A DNA stretch of 64,000 nucleotides from Zobellella iuensis (GTDB taxonomy: Bacteria > Pseudomonadota > Gammaproteobacteria > Enterobacterales > Aeromonadaceae). Of the stretch, positions 26,081 through 36,693 are shown piece by piece. Below the pieces are notes generated by a model that saw nothing but the letters and a program-made list of their open reading frames with translations, ran no database searches and was not told where the DNA came from. Both the position numbers and the translations under genes were made by a program. Each line of letters begins with the position of its first letter. Within the stretch, counting starts at the first letter, position 1. The stretch covers positions 1-64,000 of the forward strand of contig NZ_JAERTZ010000026.1 in NCBI RefSeq assembly GCF_016746085.1, in the 5' to 3' direction.

Positions 26081-27757
26081 ATGTTGTTGATCCTCTCCCT
26101 GCTGCAGCAGATGAGCGTCTTTCTGGTGATCGCCTATCTGTTTTCCAAGTCCCCCCTGTTCAGGCCCATGGCCAACTACTCCATGCGCTTGCCGCACAAA
26201 TTGCTGATCTATTTTGTGTTCTCCGGCTTCTGCATCATGGGCAGCTACTTCGGCCTGGCGGTACAGGACGCCATCGCCAACACCCGGGCGGTGGGGGCCG
26301 TGCTGGGCGGCCTGCTGGGCGGGCCCGTCATCGGCTTTCTGGTCGGCCTCACCGGCGGCCTGCACCGTTATTCCATGGGCGGCTTTACCGACCTGGCCTG
26401 CGCCATCTCCACCACCCTGGAGGGACTGCTGGGTGGCCTGGTGCACTACTGGCTGGTGAGGAAGGGCAATATCACCGCCCTCTTCTCCCCCCGCATCGCC
26501 TTCTTCACCACCCTGGCGGCGGAGGCCCTGCAGATGGGCACCATACTGCTGGTCGCCCGCCCCTTCGAGCAGGCCTGGGCCCTGGTGCAGGTGATCGCCC
26601 TGCCCATGCTGCTCGCCAACGCCACCGGCGCCGCACTGTTCATCAGCATGATCCGCGATCAGAAGGCCATGCGTGAAAAATTCTCCAGCGCCTATTCGGC
26701 CAGGGCCCTGGCCATCGCCCGCCGCACCGTGGGCATCATGGCCAGGGGCTTCGGCCGGGAGTCCGCCGAGCAGATCTGCCGCATACTGCACCAGGAGATC
26801 GGGGTCGCCGCCGTGGCCATTACCGATCGGGAAAAGATCCTGGCCTTCACCGGCCTGGGCCACGAGCACCACCGGCCAGGCACCCCCATCTCCTCGGCCC
26901 TGACCCTGGAGGCGATAGCGGATCAGCAGGTGAAGTTCGCCGACGGTTACCAAACGCCCTATGCCTGCTCCCTCGCCGCCGACTGCAAGCTGGGCTCGGT
27001 GCTGGTGATCCCCATCCGGGGCGGCAACGGCATCCTCGGTACCATCAAGCTCTACGAGCCTAAGAAACGGCTGTTCCTCAAGATCAACCGCACCCTGGGC
27101 GAAGGCATCGCCGAGCTGATGGCCCACCAGATCTTGAGCGGCCAGCTGGAGCGCCAGCAGCAGTTGCTGACCCAGGCCGAGCTGAAGCTGGTCCACGCCC
27201 AGGTCAATCCCCACTTCCTGTTCAACGCGCTCAACACCATCGGCGCCATCATCCGGCTGGATCCGGACAAGGCCAGGGCCCTGCTGCTGCACCTGTCCCA
27301 TTTTTTCCGCAAGAACCTCAAGCGCTCCGGCGAGCGCACCACCCTGAAGGAAGAGCTGGAGCACGTGCAGGCTTATCTGGCGATAGAGCAGGCCCGTTTC
27401 AGCGACCGGCTCAGGGTCGGCTTCGACGTGCCCGAGGCCCTGCTGGGGCAGCGGCTGCCCACCTTCACCCTGCAGCCCATCATCGAGAACGCCATCAAGC
27501 ACGGCACCTCCACCCTGCTGGAGCAGGGCGATATCCGGGTGGAGGCGCGGCGGGAGGGCGAACAGATACGGCTGCGGATCACCGATAACGCCGGCAACTA
27601 CCAGCCCGCCGCCCGGTCGGACGGGCTCGGCCTCGGCCTGGTCGACAAGCGGGTCAAGTCCCTCTATGGCGACCAGTACGGGGTGCAGATAGAATGCGAG
27701 CCGGAACGCTGGACCCGGGTTACGGTATCGCTGCCCGTTACGGAGGACAACCCATGA
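26081..27757 (+). CDS. btsS: BtsS/YpdA-type sensor histidine kinase (LytS family)
   Basis: A 558-residue membrane kinase close in length to E. coli BtsS (561). It has six hydrophobic segments of the 5TM-5TMR-LYT type in residues 1-200, a GAF domain (about 210-345), then the LytS-type kinase: phospho-acceptor His378 in VHAQVNPHFLFNALNTIGAI and N-box TLQPIIENAIKHG. ATG 26081 has GAGGAG eight bases before it. Its stop overlaps the btsR start as ATGA. In E. coli this system senses pyruvate; the same here is an inference supported by the CstA-family transporter next door. Confidence 0.92.
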   Translation: MLLILSLLQQMSVFLVIAYLFSKSPLFRPMANYSMRLPHKLLIYFVFSGFCIMGSYFGLAVQDAIANTRAVGAVLGGLLGGPVIGFLVGLTGGLHRYSMGGFTDLACAISTTLEGLLGGLVHYWLVRKGNITALFSPRIAFFTTLAAEALQMGTILLVARPFEQAWALVQVIALPMLLANATGAALFISMIRDQKAMREKFSSAYSARALAIARRTVGIMARGFGRESAEQICRILHQEIGVAAVAITDREKILAFTGLGHEHHRPGTPISSALTLEAIADQQVKFADGYQTPYACSLAADCKLGSVLVIPIRGGNGILGTIKLYEPKKRLFLKINRTLGEGIAELMAHQILSGQLERQQQLLTQAELKLVHAQVNPHFLFNALNTIGAIIRLDPDKARALLLHLSHFFRKNLKRSGERTTLKEELEHVQAYLAIEQARFSDRLRVGFDVPEALLGQRLPTFTLQPIIENAIKHGTSTLLEQGDIRVEARREGEQIRLRITDNAGNYQPAARSDGLGLGLVDKRVKSLYGDQYGVQIECEPERWTRVTVSLPVTEDNP

Positions 27758-28467
27758 TCAGTGCCCTTGTCGTCGACGACGAACCCTATGCCCGCGCCGA
27801 GCTGGCCGAGCTGCTGCGCGCCGAAAACGTCACCGTGCTGGCGGAGGCCGGCAACGCCCTGGAGGCGCTGGCCCTGCTCAACCGGCTGCGGCCCGATGTG
27901 GTCTTCCTCGATATCCAGATGCCCAAGGTCAGCGGGCTGGAGCTGCTGGCCCTGCTCGATCCCGCCCGCCTGCCCCGGGTGGTGTTCGTTACCGCCTTCG
28001 ACGACTACGCGGTGCAGGCCTTCGAGGACAACGCCTTCGACTACCTGCTCAAACCCGTGGCTCCGGCCCGGCTGCACAAGACCCTGGCCCGGCTATCCCA
28101 GGCGCTGGCGCCCCAGGATCTGGCGGCGGTGACCCCGCCCCTGCGGATGGTGCCCTGCTACCAGCACCAGCGCATCCGCCTGGTGCCCATCGACGAGGTG
28201 GAATACGCCTATTCGGATCTCGGCGGCGTCCACCTGGTGACCGCCGAGGCCACCTACCATGCCCAGCTCACCCTCACGGCGCTGGAGTCGCGCAGCCCCC
28301 TGCTGCGCATTCACCGCCAGTACCTGGTCCGCGGCGAGGCGATTCGCGAAATCACCCTGCTGGACAACCACGCCGCCGAACTCAAGACCCGCCATGGCCA
28401 TACCCTGCCGGTCAGCCGCCGCTACCTGAAACTGCTCAAGGACCATTTCGGCTTCACCGCAACGTGA
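27754..28467 (+). CDS. btsR: BtsR-type LytTR response regulator
   Basis: A 237-residue response regulator. The receiver domain has acidic pocket D8/D9 and phosphorylation site D53 (VVFLDIQMPKVSG), and the C-terminal LytTR DNA-binding domain runs from about residue 135 (RIRLVPIDEVEYAYSDLGGVHL, LLRIHRQYLVRGEAI). It overlaps btsS by four bases, with its own GGAGG upstream. The CstA-family gene begins 148 bp downstream and is the expected target. Confidence 0.93.
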   Translation: MISALVVDDEPYARAELAELLRAENVTVLAEAGNALEALALLNRLRPDVVFLDIQMPKVSGLELLALLDPARLPRVVFVTAFDDYAVQAFEDNAFDYLLKPVAPARLHKTLARLSQALAPQDLAAVTPPLRMVPCYQHQRIRLVPIDEVEYAYSDLGGVHLVTAEATYHAQLTLTALESRSPLLRIHRQYLVRGEAIREITLLDNHAAELKTRHGHTLPVSRRYLKLLKDHFGFTAT

Positions 28468-28506
28468 TAGCGCTCACCTTCCGGCCCGGTTCCGGCAGGG
28501 GGCCTT

Positions 28507-28534
28507 GCCGCTCGGCGGGCCATATGACCGCTCA
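28507..28534 (+). promoter_or_regulatory. candidate BtsR site upstream of the CstA-family gene
   Basis: ACCGCTCA (28527-28534) matches the half-site I recall for E. coli BtsR (ACC[G/A]CT[C/T]A). An imperfect copy, GCCGCTCG, lies at 28507-28514 with a 12-bp gap; the known arrangement is a direct repeat with a 13-bp gap. The site lies about 85-110 bp before the transporter start. Confidence 0.45.
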
Positions 28535-28615
28535 CCCAATCTCACCGGGACTTTGCCGGCCGGATCCATACACTGCAATCCATTAACAACCCGTTCACAC
28601 AAAAGGAGCAGTGTT

Positions 28616-30043
28616 ATGACGTGGCTTTTACTTTGCATCGGCCTCTTGATTGCCGGTTACTTCACCTACGGAAAATTCATCGAGCGCCTGTTCGGGCCCC
28701 GGCCCGAGCTGGATACCCCGGCGGTCACCATGGCCGACGGGGTCGACTATGTGCCCATGTCGGACAAGAAGGTCTACCTGGTGCAGTTGCTGAACATCGC
28801 CGGCCTGGGCCCCATCTTCGGCCCCATACTGGGTGCCCTCTACGGCCCCGTGGCCATGCTCTGGATAGTGTTCGGCTGCGTCTTCGCCGGCGCCGTGCAC
28901 GACTACTTTTCCGGCATGCTGTCGGTGCGGGCCAGGGGCGCCTCGGTGCCCACCGTGGTCGGCCAGCAACTGGGCAGCTTCGCCAAGCACTTTATGAATA
29001 TCTTCGCCGTGCTGCTGCTGTTGCTGGTGGGCGTGGTGTTCGTGCTGGGCCCGGCCAAGCTGCTGGGCGATCTCTCCGGCACCACGGTCGCCGCCTGGGT
29101 GGCCGCCATCTTCGCCTATTACATCATCGCCACCCTGGTGCCGATCGACAAAATCATCGGCCGCCTCTATCCCATCTTCGGCGCCCTGCTGGTGTTTATG
29201 TCGGTCGGCCTGCTGCTGGGCCAGTTCGCCAGCGGCAACGGCTTCCACTCGGGCGGGCTGGACTTCGGCAACCTGCATCCGGACGGCCTGCCCCTGTGGC
29301 CGCTGCTGTTTATCACCATCGCCTGCGGCGCCGTGTCCGGCTTTCATGCCACCCAGTCCCCGCTGATGGCCCGCTGCATGCAAAACGAGCGCTCCGGCCG
29401 CTTTATCTTCACCGGCGCCATGATCGGCGAAGGGGTGATAGCGCTGATCTGGTGCAGCCTCGGCATCTCCTTCTATGAAAGCCCGGAGGCGCTGAACGCG
29501 GTGCTGGCCAGCGGCGGCCCGGCCGCCGTGGTGCACCAGGTTTCCACCAGCCTGCTGGGCGTGGTGGGCGGCGTGCTGGCGATACTGGGCGTGGTGATAC
29601 TGCCGATCACCTCGGGCGACACCGCCTTTCGCAGCGCCCGCCTGATCATCGCCGACTTCCTCAAACTGCCCCAGCAGTCCCTGCCCAAGCGGCTGCTGAT
29701 CGCCCTGCCCATGTTCGTGATCGGCTACCTGATCACCCAGGCCGAGTTCGGCGTGATCTGGCGCTACTTCGGCTGGGCCAACCAGACCACCGCCATGATC
29801 ATGCTGTGGGCCGCCGCCGCCTACCTGGCCAAGGAAGGCAAGCTGCACTGGGTATGCACCCTGCCCGCCATCTTTATGACCGCGGTCACCTTCACCTACC
29901 TGGCCCATGCGGATATCGGCTTCGGCCTGGGCATGCAGCCGGCCACCCTGATCGGCCTGGGCGTGGCCCTGGCCTTTACCGTCGCCTTCCTGCTGAAATA
30001 CCGCCCGGCCGGCACCCCGGCCACGGTGGAAGAGCAGCCCTGA
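28616..30043 (+). CDS. btsT: CstA-family transporter, probable pyruvate importer
   Basis: A 475-residue polytopic protein of the carbon-starvation CstA family (NIAGLGPIFGPILGALYGPVAMLWIVFGCVFAGAVHDYFSGMLS and GAVSGFHATQSPLMARCMQNE are typical). E. coli BtsT and CstA are about 700 residues, so this is the shorter subfamily. ATG 28616 has AAAGGAG eight bases upstream. Adjacent btsSR points to pyruvate-induced expression and pyruvate or small carboxylate uptake; peptide uptake was an older proposal for CstA. Confidence 0.88.
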   Translation: MTWLLLCIGLLIAGYFTYGKFIERLFGPRPELDTPAVTMADGVDYVPMSDKKVYLVQLLNIAGLGPIFGPILGALYGPVAMLWIVFGCVFAGAVHDYFSGMLSVRARGASVPTVVGQQLGSFAKHFMNIFAVLLLLLVGVVFVLGPAKLLGDLSGTTVAAWVAAIFAYYIIATLVPIDKIIGRLYPIFGALLVFMSVGLLLGQFASGNGFHSGGLDFGNLHPDGLPLWPLLFITIACGAVSGFHATQSPLMARCMQNERSGRFIFTGAMIGEGVIALIWCSLGISFYESPEALNAVLASGGPAAVVHQVSTSLLGVVGGVLAILGVVILPITSGDTAFRSARLIIADFLKLPQQSLPKRLLIALPMFVIGYLITQAEFGVIWRYFGWANQTTAMIMLWAAAAYLAKEGKLHWVCTLPAIFMTAVTFTYLAHADIGFGLGMQPATLIGLGVALAFTVAFLLKYRPAGTPATVEEQP

Positions 30044-30061
30044 CACAACAGGCCAAAGCGC

Positions 30062-30090
30062 AAAAAGCCCCGGATTTCCGGGGCTTTTTT
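30062..30090 (+). terminator. Rho-independent terminator after btsT
   Basis: Perfect stem AGCCCCGG / CCGGGGCT with loop ATTT, followed by six T residues and preceded by five A residues, 18 bp past the btsT stop. Its A-run on the other side could also serve the convergent NCS2 permease gene. Confidence 0.93.
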
Positions 30091-30118
30091 GTTTTCGCCT
30101 GGGGCGGCGGGAGCCGCA

Positions 30119-30136
30119 GGGTCGAATTTATGCGAC
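30119..30136. repeat. degenerate module B of palindromic repeat, copy 6
   Basis: GGTCGAATTTATGCGACC is module B in reverse orientation with one arm change. It sits in the short gap between the convergent btsT and NCS2 permease genes. Confidence 0.6.
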
Positions 30137-30151
30137 CGAACCCGGCACGGG

Positions 30152-31444
30152 TTACAGGCCTACCGCAAACTTCACCACGAAGAGCAGGGCCAGCACCCAG
30201 ACGGTGGGGCTGATCTCGGCGGCCCGGCCGGACAGCAGCTTGACGCCGACGAAGCTGATAAAACCCAGGGCGATGCCGTGAGAGATGGAGAAGGTGAAGG
30301 GCATCATGGCCACCACCACCACCGCCGGTACCGCTTCGGTGATGTCGTCCCAGTGCAGGTGGCTGAGCTGAGCCATCATCAGCACCGCCACGTACACCAG
30401 GGCACCGGCGGTGGCGTAGGCCGGCACCATGCCCGCCAGGGGCGAGAACAGCAAGGCCAGGATAAACATCAGGCCGGTGACCACGGCGGTGAGGCCGCTG
30501 CGCCCGCCCACCGCCACCCCGGCGGCACTTTCCACGTAGGAAGTGGTGGTGGAGGTACCCAGCATGGAGCCGGTAATGGAGGCGGTACTGTCGGCCAGCA
30601 GGGCGCGGCCCAGGCGCGGCAGCCGGCCCTGCTCGTCCAGCAGCTTGGCGCGCTGGGCCACGGCGATCAGGGTGCCGGAAGTGTCGAACAGGTCCACAAA
30701 CAGGAAGGCGAAGATCACCGACAGCATGCCCACATTGAAGGCGCCGGCGATATCCAGCTGCATAAAGGTGGGGGAAGGATCGGGCGGCAAAGACATGATG
30801 CCGTGGTACTGCACGTCACCGAAGGCGATGCCCAGGCCGGTGATCACCAGGATGCCGATCATCACGGCCCCGCGCATGCCGCGCGCCGCCATGCCGATGA
30901 TCAGGAAAAAGCCCAGCGCCGCCAGGCCCACCGGCAGGCTGGTCACGTCGCCCAGGGTGACCAGGGTGGCCGGATGGTCGACGATGATGCCGGCGTTTTT
31001 CAGGCCGATCAGCGCCAGGAAGAGGCCGATGCCGGCGGCGATGCCGATCTTGAGCGGCCCCGGAATGGAGTTGATGATCCACTCCCGCACCTTGAGCAGG
31101 CTGAGCAGCACGAAGATACAGCCGGAGAAGAACACCGCCCCCAGGGCGGCCTGCCAGCTGTAGCCTTCGGTGAGCACCACCGTATAGGTGAAGAAGGCGT
31201 TGAGCCCCATGCCCGGCGCCAGGGCGATGGGATAGTTGGCCCAGAGCCCCATGATAAAACAGCCGATGGCGGCAGCCAGGCAGGTGGCCACGAAGACGGC
31301 GCCGCGGTCCATGCCCGCATCGGCCAGTATGGCCGGGTTGACGAAGATGATGTAGGCCATGGTGAGGAAGGTGGTGATCCCGGCCACCACCTCGCGGCGC
31401 ACATCGGTATTCAGTTCCTTTAAATGAAAGTATTTATCCAGCAT
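30152..31444 (-). CDS. NCS2 family purine permease (AdeP/GhxP-like)
   Basis: A 430-residue polytopic transporter of the AzgA-like NCS2 branch. Characteristic segments are EVVAGITTFLTMAYIIFVNP, PIALAPGMGLNAFFTYTVV, FLFVDLFDTSGTLIAVAQRA and TGSMLGTSTTTSYVESAAGVA. E. coli members import adenine or hypoxanthine/guanine by proton symport; which purine is used here cannot be read from the sequence. It is transcribed convergently with btsT. A repeat-bearing 300-bp region precedes it, in which I found no riboswitch. Confidence 0.88.
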   Translation of the reverse strand: MLDKYFHLKELNTDVRREVVAGITTFLTMAYIIFVNPAILADAGMDRGAVFVATCLAAAIGCFIMGLWANYPIALAPGMGLNAFFTYTVVLTEGYSWQAALGAVFFSGCIFVLLSLLKVREWIINSIPGPLKIGIAAGIGLFLALIGLKNAGIIVDHPATLVTLGDVTSLPVGLAALGFFLIIGMAARGMRGAVMIGILVITGLGIAFGDVQYHGIMSLPPDPSPTFMQLDIAGAFNVGMLSVIFAFLFVDLFDTSGTLIAVAQRAKLLDEQGRLPRLGRALLADSTASITGSMLGTSTTTSYVESAAGVAVGGRSGLTAVVTGLMFILALLFSPLAGMVPAYATAGALVYVAVLMMAQLSHLHWDDITEAVPAVVVVAMMPFTFSISHGIALGFISFVGVKLLSGRAAEISPTVWVLALLFVVKFAVGL

Positions 31445-31747
31445 GGGGGATTGCTCTGAACAGGTTGTTGGAATAGGAAATTATCGACTCAAAAGGGACC
31501 TTTGGCAATGACAGGACCGGCCAGTTGACCGGCGGGACAGGGCGGCCCTCGGCGGGAGTCCATCACCTCTGCAGACCCGGCGCCGTTGTCCAGTTGAGTG
31601 CATTTTGCCCTGGATGCCCGCCTTCGCGGGCATGACGGCGTTGGTGCCACACCCGCGCACCTTTCGTCACTCCCGCGCAGGCGGGAATCCATGGGGTCTT
31701 GCAGATGGTCGCCATTATCCGGCTTTGCACCACCCGGGCGATGCCTC
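31445..31747. other. intergenic between NCS2 permease and ureJ, repeat-bearing
   Basis: No gene seen. The stretch holds two hairpin repeats of the GTCACTCCCGCG/GGATCCCCGCC family in opposed orientation, and must also contain the NCS2 permease promoter, which I could not identify with confidence. Confidence 0.6.
31611..31691. repeat. opposed pair of GC-rich hairpin repeats
   Basis: TGGATGCCCGCCTTCGCGGG...GAC (31611-31636) and GTCACTCCCGCGCAGGCGGG...TCC (31666-31690) are inverted relatives, about 30 bp apart. Each forms a strong hairpin. Very similar REP-like sequences are widespread in proteobacteria. Confidence 0.85.
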
Positions 31748-32299
31748 TTATATCGCGGCAAGCAGGCCGGCGCCGGCCATGGCGCCGCCGGCGATACGTA
31801 CCGCGGTGGCGTGGATTTTGCCGGCGGCCAGCCAGCCTGCGGCGTGCAGCAGGGCGGTGGCGGCCACGAAGCCGGCAAAGTAACCCAGCGCCGAGCTGTG
31901 GGCCGGCAGCTCCAGGCCGTGGGCGTTGCCGTGGAACAGGCCGAACAGGGCGCACAGCCCCAGGGCCAGGCCGGTAAAACCGGTGACGCCGGCGGCCAAC
32001 ATGCCGCCCAGCACCACCAGCGAGGCGAGAATGCCCGTTTCCACCCCGGCAATGCCGACGCCGCCGATGCCGAGCAGGGCGCCCGCCACCATGGCCGCCA
32101 CAAAGGCCAGCGGCAATTGCCAGGCTTTCTGTTCCCGGCCCAGCACCGCCAGCATGCCCACCGCCACCATGGCCAGCAGGTGATCCCAACCGAACAGCGG
32201 ATGGGTAAAGCCGGACACCAGGCCGTGATCGCCATGGCCCGGGTGGGCGAAGGCGGCGGCGGGGGCCAGGGTCATCAGTACTATCAGTGCTCTGTTCAT
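31748..32299 (-). CDS. ureJ: HupE/UreJ family nickel permease
   Basis: A 183-residue HupE/UreJ protein: signal peptide ending about AFA, then the His-rich HPGHGDHG and the family motif HPLFGWDHLLAMVAVGM, followed by hydrophobic helices and GLFHGNAHGLELP. It is expected to bring nickel to the urease assembly pathway across a membrane. It is three bases downstream of ureG, so it is part of the urease operon. Confidence 0.92.
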   Translation of the reverse strand: MNRALIVLMTLAPAAAFAHPGHGDHGLVSGFTHPLFGWDHLLAMVAVGMLAVLGREQKAWQLPLAFVAAMVAGALLGIGGVGIAGVETGILASLVVLGGMLAAGVTGFTGLALGLCALFGLFHGNAHGLELPAHSSALGYFAGFVAATALLHAAGWLAAGKIHATAVRIAGGAMAGAGLLAAI

Positions 32300-32301
32300 G
32301 G

Positions 32302-32955
32302 TTATGCTCCTTCCTTTGTGGTTGTTATGGCAAAGTCGGCGGGCAGCGGGCGCAGCATGCCCTGCTGCTGGATAAAGCGGATGATGTCGCCCAGGCCGTC
32401 GCCGCGCATCAGGTTGGTGAAGACGAAAGGGCGCTCGCCGCGCATGCGTTTGGCGTCTCTGTCCATCACCTCCAGGGAGGCGTTTACCATGGGCGCCAGA
32501 TCGGTCTTGTTGATGATCAGCAAGTCGGACTTGGTGATGCCGGGGCCGCCCTTGCGGGGGATCTTGTCGCCGGCGCAGACGTCGATCACATAGAGGGTGA
32601 GATCCGACAGCTCGGGGCTGAAGGTGGCGGAGAGGTTGTCGCCGCCGCTTTCCACCAGCACCAGTTCGAGGCCGGGGTGGCGCTCCTGCAGGGTGTCGAT
32701 GGCCGCCAGGTTCATGGAGGCGTCCTCGCGGATGGCGGTGTGCGGGCAGCCGCCCGTTTCCACCCCCATGATGCGATCCTCGGCCAGCGCCTCATGGCGC
32801 AGCAGGAATTCGGCGTCTTCCTTGGTATAGATGTCGTTGGTGACCACCGCCAGATCATAGTGATCCCGCAGGGCCAGGCACAGCTGGCGCAGCAGCGCCG
32901 TCTTGCCCGAGCCGACCGGCCCGCCCACACCTACGCGCAAACATTGTGTACTCAT
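32302..32955 (-). CDS. ureG: urease accessory GTPase UreG
   Basis: A 217-residue SIMIBI-class GTPase. P-loop GPVGSGKT lies at residues 12-19, the metal-binding Cys-Pro-His in [15 protein letters not shown], and the G-motif region [10 protein letters not shown] at about 155. It couples GTP hydrolysis to nickel delivery into apo-urease with UreD and UreF. It follows ureF by three bases. Confidence 0.97.
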   Translation of the reverse strand: MSTQCLRVGVGGPVGSGKTALLRQLCLALRDHYDLAVVTNDIYTKEDAEFLLRHEALAEDRIMGVETGGCPHTAIREDASMNLAAIDTLQERHPGLELVLVESGGDNLSATFSPELSDLTLYVIDVCAGDKIPRKGGPGITKSDLLIINKTDLAPMVNASLEVMDRDAKRMRGERPFVFTNLMRGDGLGDIIRFIQQQGMLRPLPADFAITTTKEGA

Positions 32956-32958
32956 GGT

Positions 32959-33624
32959 TCAACTCCGGAATAAACGGGAATATTGGGTTTCGTGCAGGGC
33001 GCTGGCATGCACCTGGCCGGGCAGGCTCAGCCCCAGTTGGTCGTCGTGCAGTTCACCGGCCAGGGCCAGCGCCCCGGCCAATGCCGGCTTGAGTGCCAGC
33101 AACAGCCGCTGGGCGGCGGTCTGGCCGAGGGGCAGCGTCTTGCTGGCCACGGTGAGCTGGTTTTCGAGCCAGCTCCAGGCAAAGCCCAGGGCCGCGCCCT
33201 CGGCACTCAGCCCCCAGCTGCGGGCGGCCAGGGCCCAGGCGCTCATCAATGCCGGCGGCGCGGGCAGCATCGCCACCTCGGTGCCCTGCCCTTTAAGCAG
33301 CCGCACCAGGGCCCGGGCCTGCTGTTCATCCTCGAACAAGAGCTCGCGGGTTTCGCGGCCGGCGCGCACAAAATCGTTCCAGTATGCCAGCGCGTCGTTA
33401 TCTCCCTGCTCCAGGGCCCGGTACAGACGCAGCAGCACCGGCAGGTCCAGGTGCGCCAGCCCCTGCAGGGCGCCGGCCAGCCACTGTTCCAGGCTGTCTT
33501 CATCATCGACCCAGCCCAGATCGATGGCCGACTCCAGGCCGGCGGAATAGGCGAAACCGCCGATGGGCAACGCCGGGCTGGCCAGGTGCAGCAGCCCGAG
33601 CAGTTCCCCCATCTCAGTGGTCAT
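32959..33624 (-). CDS. ureF: urease accessory protein UreF
   Basis: A 221-residue all-helical UreF: LLGLLHLASPALPIGGFAYSAGLE at the N-terminus is typical, as are the C-terminal QLGLSLPGQVHASALHETQYSRLFRS and GQTAAQRLLLALKPAL. It forms the UreD-UreF-UreG activation complex. ATG 33624 overlaps the end of ureE by 11 bases; earlier in-frame ATGs exist inside the His-rich tail coding of ureE and cannot be excluded. Confidence 0.93.
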   Translation of the reverse strand: MTTEMGELLGLLHLASPALPIGGFAYSAGLESAIDLGWVDDEDSLEQWLAGALQGLAHLDLPVLLRLYRALEQGDNDALAYWNDFVRAGRETRELLFEDEQQARALVRLLKGQGTEVAMLPAPPALMSAWALAARSWGLSAEGAALGFAWSWLENQLTVASKTLPLGQTAAQRLLLALKPALAGALALAGELHDDQLGLSLPGQVHASALHETQYSRLFRS

Positions 33625-34087
33625 GGTGGTGCCCGTGATCATCATGATGGTGATGGCCGCCCAGGCCCTGGTAGGCGCCGGACTCGGGGTTAAAGGGCGC
33701 CTCGCCGTGCTCCAGCCGCAAGCCCAGGTGCTCGGCCAGGTGCTCCAGCACGTGATCCGGTGGAAAGCGCAGCCAGAGCGGGCCTATTTCCAGGGTGACG
33801 TGGCGGTTGCCCAGGTGATAGCAGGCGCGGGCGAAACCCGGCCAGTCCGCCGCGTGGGCGGTGACCATGGGCTCGGCCCGGGCCACCACTTCGAACAGCC
33901 GGCCACACTCGCTCAGGAGTTTGTCGCCCTGGGCCAGCACCTGGCCGCGCTCGAGGAAGAGGCCCACCTCGGTGCCGGCATCGCTGAGGGCGCGAAGGCG
34001 CCCCTTCCGGCGCAGCTCGAAGGGCAGGGTCAGGGTATCCTGTGCCGGTTCGGTTGTCTGGCCCAGGTTTTGGGTGATTCTCAGCAT
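33614..34087 (-). CDS. ureE: urease nickel metallochaperone UreE
   Basis: A 157-residue UreE: N-terminal domain with LTLPFELRRKGRLRALSDAGTEVGLFLERG, C-terminal metal-binding domain with ACYHLGNRHVTLEI, and a His-rich tail (GGHHHHDDHGHHHDH) that binds nickel. ATG 34087 has GAGGAAATGT before it. Upstream in-frame sequence translates the palindromic repeats and is not protein. Unusually for an operon, the gap to ureC is 258 bp and filled by two repeat copies. Confidence 0.95.
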   Translation of the reverse strand: MLRITQNLGQTTEPAQDTLTLPFELRRKGRLRALSDAGTEVGLFLERGQVLAQGDKLLSECGRLFEVVARAEPMVTAHAADWPGFARACYHLGNRHVTLEIGPLWLRFPPDHVLEHLAEHLGLRLEHGEAPFNPESGAYQGLGGHHHHDDHGHHHDH

Positions 34088-34116
34088 ACATTTCCTCTGT
34101 GTAAGTGGTTGTTTCC

Positions 34117-34185
34117 GTAGGGCCGGTTTCACTGGACCTTTCCAACACCGGCGTCGAGTTCGGTCGAATAAATTCGACCCTACGA
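34117..34185 (+). repeat. two-module palindromic repeat, copy 7
   Basis: Degenerate module A at 34121-34138 (GGCCGGTTTCACTGGACC) and perfect module B at 34162-34179, starts 41 bp apart. It lies between ureC and ureE. Confidence 0.85.
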
Positions 34186-34227
34186 GTCGAGCCTTGACGC
34201 CTCTACCGCAGGTGGCGGCTTTGCCAA

Positions 34228-34293
34228 GGGTCCATTTCAATGGACCTTTCCAACACCGGCGCCGGGTTCGGTCGAATAAATTCGACCCTACGA
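34228..34293 (+). repeat. two-module palindromic repeat, copy 8
   Basis: Perfect module A at 34229-34246 and perfect module B at 34270-34287, starts 41 bp apart, with ACACCGGCGCCGGGTTC between. It is head-to-tail with copy 7 inside the urease operon. Confidence 0.92.
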
Positions 34294-34345
34294 GTCGAGC
34301 CCACAAGTCGGCCCTAGAGTGCAGGAGGGCGCCCATGGCGCCTGG

Positions 34346-36038
<1,693 letters not shown>

Positions 36039-36052
<14 letters not shown>

Positions 36053-36368
36053 CCTGCCCTCCTTCCAGTCGTCCCATTACCTCGCCCCGGAAACCGTAGA
36101 CTGCCCGCTTGCCGCCCAGGGCCACCAGGGTCACGGTGCGGCTCTGGCCCGGCTCGAAGCGCACCGCGGTGCCGGCGGCGATATCGAGGCGAAAGCCGAG
36201 CGCCTGCGCCCGGTCCAGGACGAGCGCCGGGTTGACCTCGGCAAAGTGGTAGTGGGAGCCCACCTGGATGGGCCTGTCACCGGTGTTGGCCACGCTCAGG
36301 GTGCGCCGCTCCCGGCCTTCATTGAGGACGATGTCGTCTTCGGCCAGCTGGTATTCGCCCGGTATCAT
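36039..36368 (-). CDS. ureB: urease beta subunit
   Basis: A 109-residue urease beta subunit ([18 protein letters not shown] at the N-terminus; [33 protein letters not shown]). Separate gamma, beta and alpha genes are the usual free-living bacterial arrangement. It lies nine bases after ureA and overlaps ureC. Confidence 0.98.
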
Positions 36369-36377
36369 GGCGCCTCC

Positions 36378-36680
36378 TTATTGAATGGGTTGGTGCAGGG
36401 TCACCAGCTTGGTGCCGTCGGGAAAGGTGGCTTCCACCTGCACCTCCTGCACCAGTTCGGCCACGCCTTCCATCACCTGGTCGCGGCCGAGCCAGGTGCG
36501 GCCCTCACCCATCAGCTCGGCCACGGTGCGGCCGTCGCGGGCGCCTTCCATCACCGCCGCCGACAGGTAGGCCACCGCCTCCGGGTAGTTGAGTTTAAGC
36601 CCGCGCGCCAGCCGGCGCTCGGCCAGCAGGGCGGCGGTAAACAACAGCAGCTTGTCCTTTTCTCTTGGACTGAGTTCCAT
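36378..36680 (-). CDS. ureA: urease gamma subunit
   Basis: A 100-residue urease gamma subunit: [20 protein letters not shown], then [25 protein letters not shown] and the C-terminal [18 protein letters not shown]. It is structural partner of UreB and UreC. It follows ureD by 13 bp. Confidence 0.98.
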   Translation of the reverse strand: MELSPREKDKLLLFTAALLAERRLARGLKLNYPEAVAYLSAAVMEGARDGRTVAELMGEGRTWLGRDQVMEGVAELVQEVQVEATFPDGTKLVTLHQPIQ

Positions 36681-36693
36681 TTTTGGGTCTCTC

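Noticed and set aside
30062-30090. Possible riboswitch or leader before the NCS2 permease
   Set aside because: The hairpin is a simple terminator after btsT at the 3' side of both convergent genes; the permease 5' region (31445-31747) showed no purine-aptamer pattern.
34088-34336. N-terminal extension of UreE by 83 codons
   Set aside because: The extension translates the two palindromic repeat copies; UreE normally begins at the ATG with GAGGA upstream at 34087.
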